DNA from: Diadema setosum
Taxonomy: Eukaryota > Echinodermata > Echinoidea > Diadematoida > Diadematidae
Length of the DNA stretch: 64,000 nucleotides
Reading direction: 5' to 3'
NCBI RefSeq assembly: GCF_964275005.1
Contig: NC_092695.1
Span: 7,593,832-7,657,831 of the forward strand
A program made the translations under genes and the position numbers. Below are positions 23,285 through 35,099 of the stretch, piece after piece (positions within the stretch are counted from its first letter, which is position 1; each line of letters begins with the position of its first letter). The notes below the pieces were generated by a model. The model saw only the letters and a program-made list of their open reading frames with translations, did not search any database and was not told the origin of the DNA.

Positions 23285-23822
23285 GTACCTAAGGGGGGGT
23301 CACCGTGCATCCCCCCCAGGACTCCTCGAAACTTACATTTTCAGGATCCTCATGACATACCAAAACATAATCAAGATGTTAACAGGAGCGAAAAGTGGCT
23401 GTTCTAGGTGAAATTTAATGTATTCTATTGTTTTTCATAATTTCTTATGTATTTCTTTGTTTTTCAACTTTTTCAACTTTTGTTTTTTCTTTGTTTTTCT
23501 ATTGGAAATTGTCACTGACCACTTTTCTACCATTATTAGCACAAAACTAATCAATGAAAGTGATTAATTGTAAAACTAATCAGGTTTTCATGACTTTCAT
23601 GACAGAGCACTGTTTTCCATAGGAAATGTACACAAAAGCACAAAATTGTACCCGTTTTGGGACGACATTCCGTTACAAAAATGGGCGTGACATCGCAAAA
23701 GTATGCGGGGAAGTTGCGAATATGGTCTCAAAAGTTGCGTGAGACTTGAACAAATCAAAGTCAAGTAAGTTTTTAGGAGTTCTGGGGGGTGCACGGTGAC
23801 CCCCTCCCCCCCTTAGGTACCC
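23285..23822 (+). mobile_element. Foldback element L, copy 1 (GGTACC-type ends)
   Basis: Begins gtacctaagggggggtcacc and ends ggtgaccccctccccccctt aggtac: inverted ends of about 45 bp. The interior is AT-rich with a tttgtttttcaactttttc stretch. Almost the same sequence follows in opposite orientation at 23876..24424. No coding capacity. Confidence 0.7.
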
Positions 23823-23875
23823 TACTATGTAGGCCCTACATGTAAGCACATATCATATATTACATACATACATAA

Positions 23876-24424
23876 GGACGGGGGGTGGGGGATCCGCCCC
23901 CCTCCCCTCGAAGTTTCGCGCTATAAATCTGTCGCGAGGCTTCTTAACTTTGTTTGGTCATGTCTCGCACAACTTTTGAGACCAAATTTGCAACATCCGC
24001 GTATACTTTTGCGAAGTCATGCCCATTTTTGTAACGGAATGTCGTCCCAAAACGGGCACAATTTTGTGCTTTTGTGTACATTTCCTATGGAAAACAGTGC
24101 TCTGTCATGAAAGTCATGAAAACCTGATTATTTTTACAATTAATCAATTTCATTGATTAGTTTTGTGCTAATTATGGTAGAAAAGTGGTCAGTGACAATT
24201 TCCAATAGAAAAACAAAGAAAAAACAAAAGTTGAAAAAGTTGAAAAACAAAGAAATACATAAGAAATTATGAAAAACAATAGAATACATTAAATTTCACC
24301 TAGAACAGCCACTTTTCGTTCCTGTTAACATCTTGATTATGTTTTAGTATGTCATGAGGATCCTGAAAATGTAAGTTTCGAGGAGTCCTGGGGGGGATGC
24401 ACGGTGACCCCCCCTTAGGTACCC
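23876..24424 (-). mobile_element. Foldback element L, copy 2, inverted
   Basis: Reverse-complement copy of 23285-23822, about 480 bp recognisably shared, differing at its inner end (gggggtgggggatccgcccc). The two copies make a large inverted repeat with a spacer of about 55 bp. Confidence 0.7.
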
Positions 24425-24485
24425 AAGTATATCTCAAGAAGAAATCCCCAGTCCCATCTACCCGTTTTCAAATTGAGAACATCTG

Positions 24486-25266
24486 TTACCCTAATCCCTC
24501 CGGGTTTTTTGAGGGACTTAAAACCACCAGGGGGGGGGGGGGGGGGGGGCCTTTTTGGCCCCCCCTTCAGATCTCGGCCGTGGATCGCGCGATCCTCGCG
24601 CAAATTTGCAGTAAGGTAGAGGCCAATGTAATCTACAAGACTGTATAGTTAGATTTTTCAAATTTTAATATATGTATTTTATATTAATTTATGCTAATTT
24701 ATGCAAAAATATTTTTTTGGCTATAAATAAAAAAATAAAGCTCCAAGACTTCTAATTTTTGGTGAATATATTCTTTTCAATATCCTCAACAATAATCTTG
24801 AAGCAAAAATTCAGATTCATAATTGTTTCTTATGTATTTTATTGTTTATTGAATTTCTTATGTATTTCATTGTTTTTTTAATTTTTGTTTTTCTTGTTTT
24901 TTTTTCGTCAAAATTTGTCGCAGAATATTTTTAAAGCATAATCAGGCTAAAATAAATCATTATCAGCCATTGAAAGTAAAAATATTTATTATTATGTGAA
25001 TTAATTGCAAAAACACAATTTACATTGGATTTGTACACAAAATCATGTTTTTGAGCAATTTTTGGGTCGACAAATTTTTTTCAAAGGGGCGTGGCTTCAA
25101 AACGGTATGCCTGGGAGCAACAAATTTGGTCTCAAAAGTTGCGCGATACTTGAAAGAAAGAAGTCATAAAATGTCGCGGCGAGAGCATCACGCGTTGCGG
25201 AATAATCACGCGAAACGTTGAGGGGGGGGGGGCCAAAATGCCCGCCCCCGGTGGGAATAGGGTTAA
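24486..25266. mobile_element. Foldback element M with poly-G arm
   Basis: Left end ttaccctaatccctccggg and right end cccggtgggaatagggttaa are imperfect inverted repeats. A run of 20 G lies at 24530-24549. The right part shares ggtctcaaaagttgcg with element L, so the two are probably related. Confidence 0.5.
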
Positions 25267-25449
25267 GTTTGTCAAATTTGTTGAAACGAAATCAACATAC
25301 ATATACAAGGAAAGGGAAGTTTGTTCAAAGTTGAACCATTTTTTTCAGCCCCCACTGATTCGAGGTAAGCAAGGTTTACTATGATCTCTATATTATGTAT
25401 GTAAATATACATTATATATACATATATATATTATATTATATTATATGTT

Positions 25450-25683
25450 GATTAGGTAATCCACGTGTTGGCAAGATAAAAAGATAAGTAACAAAACTGG
25501 AACAAAGTTCATGCTGTATCACCAACGGTTGTTTCTGCACACGAATTTTCGAGCGTCAACACTTGAGAAAGGGCGGCGAGACGCTCGAAAATTTGTGTGC
25601 AGAAATAAACCATTGGTGATACAGCATGAACTTTGTTCTAGTTTTGTTACTTATATTATATTATATATATTATATATATATAC

Positions 25684-25726
<43 letters not shown>

Positions 25727-25730
25727 CATA

Positions 25731-25780
<50 letters not shown>

Positions 25781-25819
25781 TATATACATTGTATATATAT
25801 ATATATATAATGTATAGAG

Positions 25820-25867
<48 letters not shown>

Positions 25868-25999
25868 AAACAAAACTGGAACAAAGTTCATGCTGTTTTC
25901 ACCAACGGTTTATTTCTGTAAACCGTTGGTGAATACAACATGAACTTTGTTCCAGTTTTGTTTATCTTTTTATCTTGCCAACACGTGGACAACCTACTC
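25450..25999. repeat. Nested hairpins around a (TA)n tract
   Basis: Outer inverted repeat ccacgtgttggcaagataaa at about 25461 and its complement at about 25968. Inside are a hairpin at 25484-25654 with arms of about 70 bp, a TA-rich satellite at 25669-25866, and a second smaller hairpin at 25867-25964 with the same arm sequence. The loop of the first hairpin reads ttgagaaagggcggcgagac. Confidence 0.75.
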
Positions 26000-26049
26000 T
26001 ATATATGTATGTATGTATCTACGAATAATGTGTATATATATATATATTA

Positions 26050-26069
26050 TGTGTGTGTGTGTGTGTGTG
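26050..26069. repeat. (GT)n microsatellite
   Basis: About ten GT units. Confidence 0.9.
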
Positions 26070-26547
26070 AGAAATGGTCTAAATTAAATACTGGTCAATG
26101 ATTGGTCATAAAACTCGTATGACTAATGTAGTTAATAGAATGGAAATCATTATGTTAAGCAGAGTTATGTCAATGTCAGGTAATATAAACTTACTAGCAC
26201 CAGAATTGAACTGGCCTCTAATGGGGCTAGAACAAAATGTGTATTTACATGTATGTAGACCATGTAATATATCATATATGCCTCATCTTGCATGGTAATA
26301 TTAAACTTCAAGGTCCTTTTGGAGATATATTTTCTCATTTAGCACTGCAGGCTTTGGGGAAAATGTTATTTCTTGGAGAAAATATAACTTGGTGTGGCAA
26401 AATCAACTGCTGTATTACACCTCTTAAAAAAGGTAATATCTGAGTAATATATGAATATCTTATGTGGCAAAAATCTTGGAACATGAATGTCAGCTTTCCA
26501 CTCATACTGTAGAATTCATATCGTAGTCATGTAAAAATATAAAAACA

Positions 26548-26772
26548 TACGGTATACGCCGAATATTTCGCGAGGTTTTTATTTTCACGAATTTCGCGAG
26601 TCGGGTGCAAAAATATTGACTCTGATCCCGATGTGAATATGACGTATGCGTGTACATTTCTCCGTTCAGTACAGGACTCCACGATAGCGAATTTAACCAC
26701 TCGCGAAATTGTCAGGAATTCGCGATTCGCGAAAATTTAGACTCAAGAAATATATGGCGTATACGTACAGTA
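26548..26772. mobile_element. MITE family O, copy 2
   Basis: Ends TACGGTATACGCC and ggcgtatacgtacagta. Interior as in copy 1, with cleaner inverted cgcgaa words. Confidence 0.7.
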
Positions 26773-28456
26773 TAAACACACCCCAGCAATGTGTTAAGGC
26801 ATTCAAAGACTGAGGACCTCCTCTAATGTCATCGTTTGAAGGGACTTAAAACGTGGATGTACATGCACTCAAACACACACTCTTAGCCAACCATGTCACT
26901 TGAATGATAACACACCAGGATCCATGTGTACAGATACATTATTTACTTTTTTTTTTATTCAAATCATGGCTGAATATGTTTTCACTCCCGTCAAGTCCAT
27001 AATAAACAACAAAGCTTCATTTGTAACATTTACATTGTGTCCTTTCTAGTATGACCAGTTGTTTACTTACAAATATTCTAGTGCATGTCGAAATGAACGA
27101 CATCTAAAAATTGTCAAAAAAGGGAAGGAGTATAAAATGTACTTAAGCGTTTGTACGTGAACACTAGTCAAACAAATCTTCGTGGATCTGACCAGAAATG
27201 AAGAGTGTGAGATAATGTCATAAGCACATGTTTTCTTGGTGTGGTAATTTTGCGCTAGGTGATACCAATGCAAAAATCAAAACATGCAAACATTTATGCT
27301 TACTATGAAATTTGTTGTGAACATCCATTCTTAGGTAAAGTGTGTCGCAAGTGAGCAATGTGAATAAATGTAAACTCCATCTTTCTACACCGAGTGCCCC
27401 CCCCCCAAAAAAAAAATCAACTGCATAAAAATTTCTCAAACAGCTCTTTGTCATGACACTTTCATGTGAAGTCAATCGAAGACTTGGGCTGTTTTATCCA
27501 AAAGTAATCTTGAGATTGGAAATGAAGGGGGTAGCGAGGACAGAAGTCATACGTATTACACAACTCATATATGGTGTAATACACGCAATGAAACAAATTG
27601 GGTAACACTTCATTCTGTTTCCGCAAATTCTCTGCAAAGAGGGGCAAATCATCATCAAAGACCTTCTGTCTCTAATGTTTTTGTTTTGAACTATTAAACT
27701 GGAACCTGTACTCTGAAAATACATGTTTGCTTCTGTATGAGGCTATCACTACACTGATAAACAAGGAACTGAATAAAATGGTCAGCTGTTTCACCACATT
27801 CTTCGGAAAAGCAATAAGATCACTGTCCCTTCTTGATAAATTAAATATCCTTCCAAGAGCAAAAGAACACAAAATATTTCAGCCTTTCCAAAATACAAAA
27901 TAGCTTTAATACACCATAAATATACAAATTGCATTCATTTGAAATTCAAGGGCTACGAACAAAAGGTACAACACTGAATGAAAAGGAAAATTGTGGTTGA
28001 GTAAAGACAATCAACACTACCACTGGTCTGACACAGTAATGCACAATTTCAACTGCAGACGATGCCATAAAAAGGTAGGGCATAGCCGTGCAAGTTGTTC
28101 ACTGCAGTTAAAGACAAAAAAAAAAAAAAAAAAAAAAAAAAATCACGTTGATACACTTCACCTTCCAAATCAATCATACATTAAAACCCTGTCTCTGAGA
28201 CAGAGGATGTTAGTCTACATTACAGACCGAGTGGCATTTTTACCAAATGTCAAGGAAATTAAAACTACCGTGAATAGGGCGAAGAGAAAGGGAGCATTCA
28301 TACTGCAGTGAAGGTAACAAAGTAAACAGGGCAGATGGAGTACAAGCTATCTGTGAGCATAGGAGGTGACCACATACACAAACCCCAATAGATGTGTCAC
28401 AATTAATACTGTGATAATGTGGGAAACGGCAGTATTGAGTCTGGAATATGAGACCA
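26773..28456. other. Intergenic, no gene seen
   Basis: Poly-A of about 25 at 28115-28141; nothing recognised as coding. Confidence 0.45.
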
Positions 28457-28650
28457 GGGGCCCGTTGCATAAAACTCCAACCGGATTTTTTTCCGGTTGA
28501 AATCACAAAATTCCCGTTGGAAGCTCCCAACCAGAGTTTTTATGCAACGGATTTTACATTCTTAGATTAGCAACCTTAAAAAATTCTGGTTGGGCAAATC
28601 CCAACCAGAATTTTCTAAGGTTGCTAAAAAAGTTTTATGCAACGGGACCC
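28457..28650. mobile_element. MITE with GTTGCATAAAACT ends
   Basis: gggcccgttgcataaaact at the left and agttttatgcaacgggaccc at the right. Internal ccaaccgg/ccggttg and ggttgggcaaatcccaacc palindromes give several alternative hairpins. Confidence 0.8.
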
Positions 28651-28852
28651 AGGCAACACTCGTCGTATCAGCAGCACATACATGTACAAGACAACTATTA
28701 TATGAGCAACAGAGCTGCATGCACGCACACATTTACACATACAGATGCAAAGCTGCTTGTACAAACACAGGTGGGTTTTCTTCAATTACTACCAAGCTTA
28801 CCATACATCACAGCATCTCTGATATGAATCAGACATACATACATACATACAC

Positions 28853-29076
28853 CAGGGCTTGACACTGATTTGTTTGTCTGGTGCCCCCTTAGGGCCACTA
28901 CACACTATAAATCTGAAATTTTTGTGGCCCGAACAAGATATATAGTGGTCTGAAATAAAAGCAAAAGCAACAATCCATTTTGAATCTTAGATGCTTGATT
29001 GTGCCACCAAATGAGAAATCTGGTTGCCCGACACTCATTTTTAGTGGCCCCGGACCACCACTAATGTTGAGCCCTG
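28853..29076. mobile_element. hAT-like MITE family G, copy 1
   Basis: CAGGGCTTGACACT at the left and ctaatgttgagccctg at the right. The interior has repeated ggccact / agtggcc words. Same family at 41094 and 54321. Confidence 0.7.
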
Positions 29077-29351
29077 CATACATATACAGTCTCTTCACAC
29101 TTTTCTTTTCTTTTTTTCAAAACCAGGAATGTGTCGAGACTCTGCGTGGTATTTTCAGTATCAAATTATATACAGATATGTAGGCTTGACAGTATGCTTG
29201 ACTACTGCCTTTACATGGTGTAAACTGGCCAAGAGTTTGTGGTGGTTATAGGGTTGAATAGTAGAGGAACATTACATGAATGTCACATGTCTCAACCATT
29301 ATCAGTCAGCAAGCATTATCATTACACAATGCCAAAGCCCTGGCATATTAA

Positions 29352-29752
29352 ATGGATGGTAGAGCTTCGGTTGAGATGGGGATATAGATTTTAACTTTTT
29401 GCAAGATATTTGGAAACCACTTACATGGAATATTTAAGAGCAAACAATTCTGAGAGGAATTAAAAGTTTATCTGATAAAAACTTGAAATGGCCGAGATAT
29501 CTAAAAAAGAAAAAGAAAAAAAAAAACAGAAGTAAAACAAGGTGGTCCTGATGAAAGGTGGGACCCACCTTTCATTAGGACCTCTTTGTTTTTGGATATC
29601 TCAGCCATTTCAAAACTGATTTTCATCAAACAAGTTTTTAATTTCTCTTAGAATTGTATGCTCTTTAATATTTCATATTAAGTGGTTTCTATCTACCTTG
29701 CAAAAAGTTAGAACCTGAATCCTCATCTCAACAAAAAAACTAAATGATCCCT
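29352..29752. mobile_element. MITE family A, copy 6
   Basis: Flanked by TTAA at 29348 and 29753, with the family A ends (atggatggtagagcttcgg; aactaaatgatccct) and the same mirrored interior. Confidence 0.8.
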
Positions 29753-31063
29753 TTAATGTCATCCTGTTAGATACGCAAGCAGGATAACAAAAACAAAACC
29801 CAACAACAACCATATTTGTATATACGTGTTTTTTTTTTTCTTGCACAAAACCAGATGAATTTTGTATGACCATGGATATGATATCTGCTGAAATTTCAAA
29901 CTAAATCTTTGGTGTCGGTTGAATGAATTATTACTTAAAACTAATGCTTCATGTTTCAGTCTCCCGCAAAGGCAATGGCATGCTATAAAATGCGGCTGCC
30001 ACTTTAAGGAGATTGCTCATTCTACATGAAAGAAAACCAAGGAAAAAAAAAAATTTTTTTTCTTTAAGAAATGTTTCATAAAGTCAATAGCTGTATGCAC
30101 CATTTAATCAATACAGTCTTCCACTTAAATAGGAGTACCAAATACTGGTAAATACTGCTTCACAAAACAAACTTGATACTTGGAGAATGTGTGTGCCAAA
30201 ACAACCGCAAATGCATAACGTCATGGAAGTAAATGATTTTTTTCTTTTTTCTTTTTCTTTAAAGTGCTGACTGTTCAACGGAAGATAACATTACGAATAC
30301 AGACTGACTGACAGGGTTAGAGTTTGTCACAGTGGTTTAACAGGTGAAATGAGCCTGGTATATCATTCTGAAAAGGTTCTGGTGTGAATTCTCTACAGGA
30401 TATGACAGAGCGTCATTAAATACCAAATATTTTGGACAAATTATTGAGTGTCGCATGGGATAACATTCCAAGACAACATTGTGTCCATAAGAAGATTCAT
30501 GTACAATCCATGGGTCTCCTAGAAATTTAAAACACTACTTGCCACAGAAATAATTTCTAAATGGTGAAATTTAAACAAAGAAAAAGCTAGAAAATTCACA
30601 TATAATCTCACTGACGTGGTATTAGTGGGTCAGCTCTATGGAAATCAATTCACATTGTCATATGCCGACTTCATGAAATCGCAGGACTAGGGAGGATTAA
30701 CAACACGAAGTATCTTTTTCGATTCAGGGATGATTTGTCCACTGTCTTCCTGCCCACACTAATAGAGTGAGAATAAAAATAATCACGTTTTCCATTCCCT
30801 CTGATATAACCTCATTACAGTGTCCTGTTTTTGGATAATGGATACATATACATACGATACACTGATGATACATTTAGACACAAAAACATGCACATATAAT
30901 AATAAGTGATACAAGAGAAAGCGTAAATAAAATCACATTGTTCATCAAATGAAGACGCAAAGACACATCTTCATCATCATTGGGTTAACTTCTCCTTCCT
31001 GCAAACTCTTTGCCCACTAATAATGATGAGAATTTCCACCAACCGTAAATGAAATATTCATTA

Positions 31064-31210
<147 letters not shown>

Positions 31211-33162
31211 GTGAATCTATACCTTATCATGCAATCTGGACCATACACAGAAGTGTACCTTATCATCACACTCAACAGAATGCTCTGGTACAGTGTAGGG
31301 GGACAATAGTTATGTTGAGCCATATGGTTATATTCTTTTAAATGGTTGAATAAGACAATTTCATAATTTCTTTTGAACTTGTGTACGAGCAGAGCTCATA
31401 TAAAACGGCTACAGACCAGAAAATTGATATACCTCGACATAGTTTAGAGTAAATGGAGTTGGTCTGATCATTTTTTTTTTTAAATTCACATGACTTATGG
31501 ATAATTCATTGGATTTCATACCAGGGATTTCGTGCCTCAGCTGTTTATCATACTGCGTTTCATCTTCGACTACCATTACTCATTAACTCATTGAAATCAA
31601 CAAAGTCCACTTCCAGAGCATCCAGCACTGTGTTGTACAACGGGCCTCTTTTCCCCTCACCTTAACACAACTCAGAAGAGATGTGGGGCGAACTGGACCT
31701 GAGGCGAGTCACTCTTGTGAACATGCAATGATACACTACTGGCAATCCACCTCCAAACATGCCTAGCAGATCACATATTGCCAGAATAACCCCTTCTTGC
31801 ATGGGTGATAACTATCTATTGGGAGTCTGGGAAATCACAAATTCATATATTTAACACAGCTGATGCACGGATGTAGCATCTGTCGGCTTTATACACACCA
31901 ATGTTTTGATTTTGTCTTGGCCCTTGGAATTATACTGCTTATGTTTACCGGATTACATAATATAGTACTATTCAAACCAGCACAGATCACATTAGCATCA
32001 TATCATAGCCTGCAAAGACGACAATTTCTCTGAATAAATATGAACACATTTTGTTTGTCTCTTATCTGCTTCACACTGGGGCGTCGCAAAATGTTTTCAA
32101 GTCTAGTCTATTATACGACTCCATGATGCACCAATGCTTTCTTTCAAATCATGCGATTAATGGTATCATTTTGTACAGCACTTTGCAATAAATAGCAGGA
32201 TGGAGGATCAAGAAGAAATATAAGCACTTACATTGTACATTTGCAGTTATTAGAGGTTGATATTACCATACAGATACAGGGAATGTGGTTATAACAGCAG
32301 TAAGACAATATAAATACAAAGTATTGGGTAGTAATACATGACAATTTTCACACATACATGTACAATGAAAACATTACAGCCACTGTGACCAGACAGAAAA
32401 GTGTGAACAAGTAATATGGCAAACATACTCCAAAGTGAAAGTTTTACTTGGACACGGAGGTTCTCACCTACGTATGCAAGTGTTGTGAATCGGCATAATG
32501 ATCCTAAAAAAGCACAAACATCTTCAAATGAAAAGGGAAAGGAAATTTCAGCGACTGCTTACAAGATTGTGACATGCTTGACTAGTTTCGACCTAATCCA
32601 ATACGACATAAGCAATCATTTGCATGTTATCTTATAATCCATGCAGTATGAGATATCATGTCTGTTCGATAAAAGGTCATTTCAGTTTCTTTTGTTTTGT
32701 AAGCTTTTTGGAAGCTTTCTTATTCCAGAATAGCTCTTGCATGGATTCTTCAGCTGTTGTATAATTTAATGTAGACATGGCCACACTTTTCGATGGTTGG
32801 CAGAAGTAGCTTCATAAATCTACATTATAATGGTCATTTTACTATGTGTAACTGGTATCTTGCAACACACATCTCATAAATGATGCGTAGATCAAAAAAT
32901 TTGTTGACACCGGACGTTCGCTTGGCAATATATAAGTACATCTGGTATTCACAACTGGCTGGACTTTCCTCAGGAGTGAATAATTTTGTTTGCTTGCTTT
33001 TAACAAAAAAATGCAGCAAAGGACCTTGCGATCTACAGTATGCAATGTATTTACAGATACTATATGTTGATGCATTATGAGCAACTCATACAATTTAGAT
33101 AACCAAAAAACAAAAAGGAAAAAAGTATGCATCTTCTTTGAATTTCAGCATGCATGTAAATG

Positions 33163-33164
<2 letters not shown>

Positions 33165-33225
<61 letters not shown>
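33165..33225. repeat. (TG)n microsatellite
   Basis: About thirty uninterrupted TG units. Confidence 0.95.
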
Positions 33226-33226
<1 letters not shown>

Positions 33227-34981
33227 CGTGTTGCACGTGAATGCAAGTTATGAAAGAAGAGGAAACAAAATGCACTTATACCAAAATGCCACTGTCACTA
33301 TGTACACTGTTTAGTATGTTTAAATGAAAGAGACACCTTCCAGGAAAACACATCATGATGTATTTCCAATGGTAGCATCCAAAATATCAAAAGCAAAGCT
33401 GCGTGCAGATGAGGCATGGTGACACTTAAATGTGGTTCACTGTACAGATGCCCAGAATTGGTCAGCTTGGCTTCTGAAAAGTTGGGGTTGTCTTTGCTGA
33501 CATCAAGCAAATGAGCACAACTTAAAAACAAAAGAACAAATTTTACTTTTATAATACAGGTTGCAGGATATGAGCTGACATGACGAGTAACATTGACCAT
33601 AACTGTTGACAGAATTTACTTCGAGAGTACATGCGGGTTGGAAAACTTTTGAGAGGACTGCTATAAGAGTACTGCACAGTTCCACAGCTGCGATGAAACA
33701 TACCATGCAAGCTAGCTCACGTTAGACATAAATTCCATAGACCCAAATGTCATATCTTCATATCACATTACACAGGATATGAAGATAAAATGTAGCTACA
33801 AGTTTACCTTCATATTACTATGATGGCCACGCAAATTAAATTCACAGACAGTTTGGCCAAAAAATCATGATGTTCTTCCTCCAAAAACTCTTCTTGAAAC
33901 AGTGTATTGAGCAGGCCCGTATGCTGGAAGTAGCTATGCCTGACATGTTGCTGACTATAGAGGGCTCTGTTTCCCACACTAGGTTACAACTGAAAGGAGC
34001 CCCCTGTGCTGTTCTCTATTCCCAATGACGCATGGCTGGCTGAAGTCAGGAATGTGCTTGTGTAGAAGAGGTATGAGGAAATTGAACTGCCCTAAAATCC
34101 TAACAGATCATTTATAACCCCCCTCCCATAAATAAATGGAAAGACAATGAAAGAAAAAAACAAAACAAAACAAAACATCCAAACAAATCTCAGTAATGAC
34201 CACCTTTGTTCTGGAACTGGAGCACAACATATTCATCAGACACAGTTCTCCCCAACTCGCCCCTCTGGGCAACTGCTCAATGCATGTGACGGGCGAGCGC
34301 CTCTGTGGCTAATTCGTACAAAACACAGTATTTGTTGAAGCAGGCAAATTGGTTTGTCGGCCTTGTTGATCAAATAGTACAGTATCACGGATGGTGATTA
34401 TGACAAATTGTCCTGGTAACATACAAAACATCGAGGCCTACCATACATTGCTTGCATGTTCTGTCCGTACTGCAATAGGAATGAGAGAGAGTGAGAAAGT
34501 TACAGGTAATTCGCTATATATATGCAACTTTCAAGCTTGGATAAACACTGGCTCCAGAGAACACAAAACCTGCATGTATTCTCTTCCGGACAATGAATCT
34601 GGCCCTCTTTAGGAACACTAAGTTTTAAAAGAATGATAGCACAGTGCATAAACATTACAAAAAAAGACAAGAACTGGATAGGTGTCAGAGATAAACTAAC
34701 ATAATATCACATGTACACAAAGCAGTCTTCAATAAGGGTAAGAAAAGGTGGTTAATTTAGTCTTGAGAGACATATATATACATTTTCAGAGTGGGTGATA
34801 ATAATATCATATCCTGTAGCTAATAAGATTTCTAATAAGATTTCTTAGGTGTGCAGCTGTTAGGTCAACCATTTCCTGGTATCATTCTAACTACTGGTCC
34901 AGCACACTCTTTTATGCAAACGTCTTATGGAACAGGCCCTTGATGTCTCCTGTTGGCTCGGTCCCACACGCAATGCCAATA

Positions 34982-35062
34982 TCATATCTCATCCCAAGGA
35001 TGACGATCCTCTTCAGATTCTTCTTTTTCAAAGATGGGTTTAACTCTGTATGCTTCTATTAG
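34982..35062 (-). CDS. Possible terminal exon of an unrecognised protein
   Basis: Minus strand. Behind a fair acceptor (gcattgttctccag) the frame reads LIEAYRVKPIFEKEESEE and ends DRHPWDEI then stop. The acidic tail with a terminal tryptophan is protein-like. The same frame is open further upstream to about 35094 (reading VRELIICIVLQ), which would add a hydrophobic stretch. No family was recognised and no partner exon was found between here and the sialyltransferase. It could be a chance open frame in 3' UTR or intergenic DNA. Confidence 0.2.
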   Translation of the reverse strand, partial: LIEAYRVKPIFEKEESEEDRHPWDEI

Positions 35063-35099
35063 CTGGAGAACAATGCATATAATCAACTCTCGCACTAAC

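Noticed and set aside
25511-25891. Tyr-Ile repeat frames on both strands
   Set aside because: Pure consequence of the TA satellite, as at 31049-31323.
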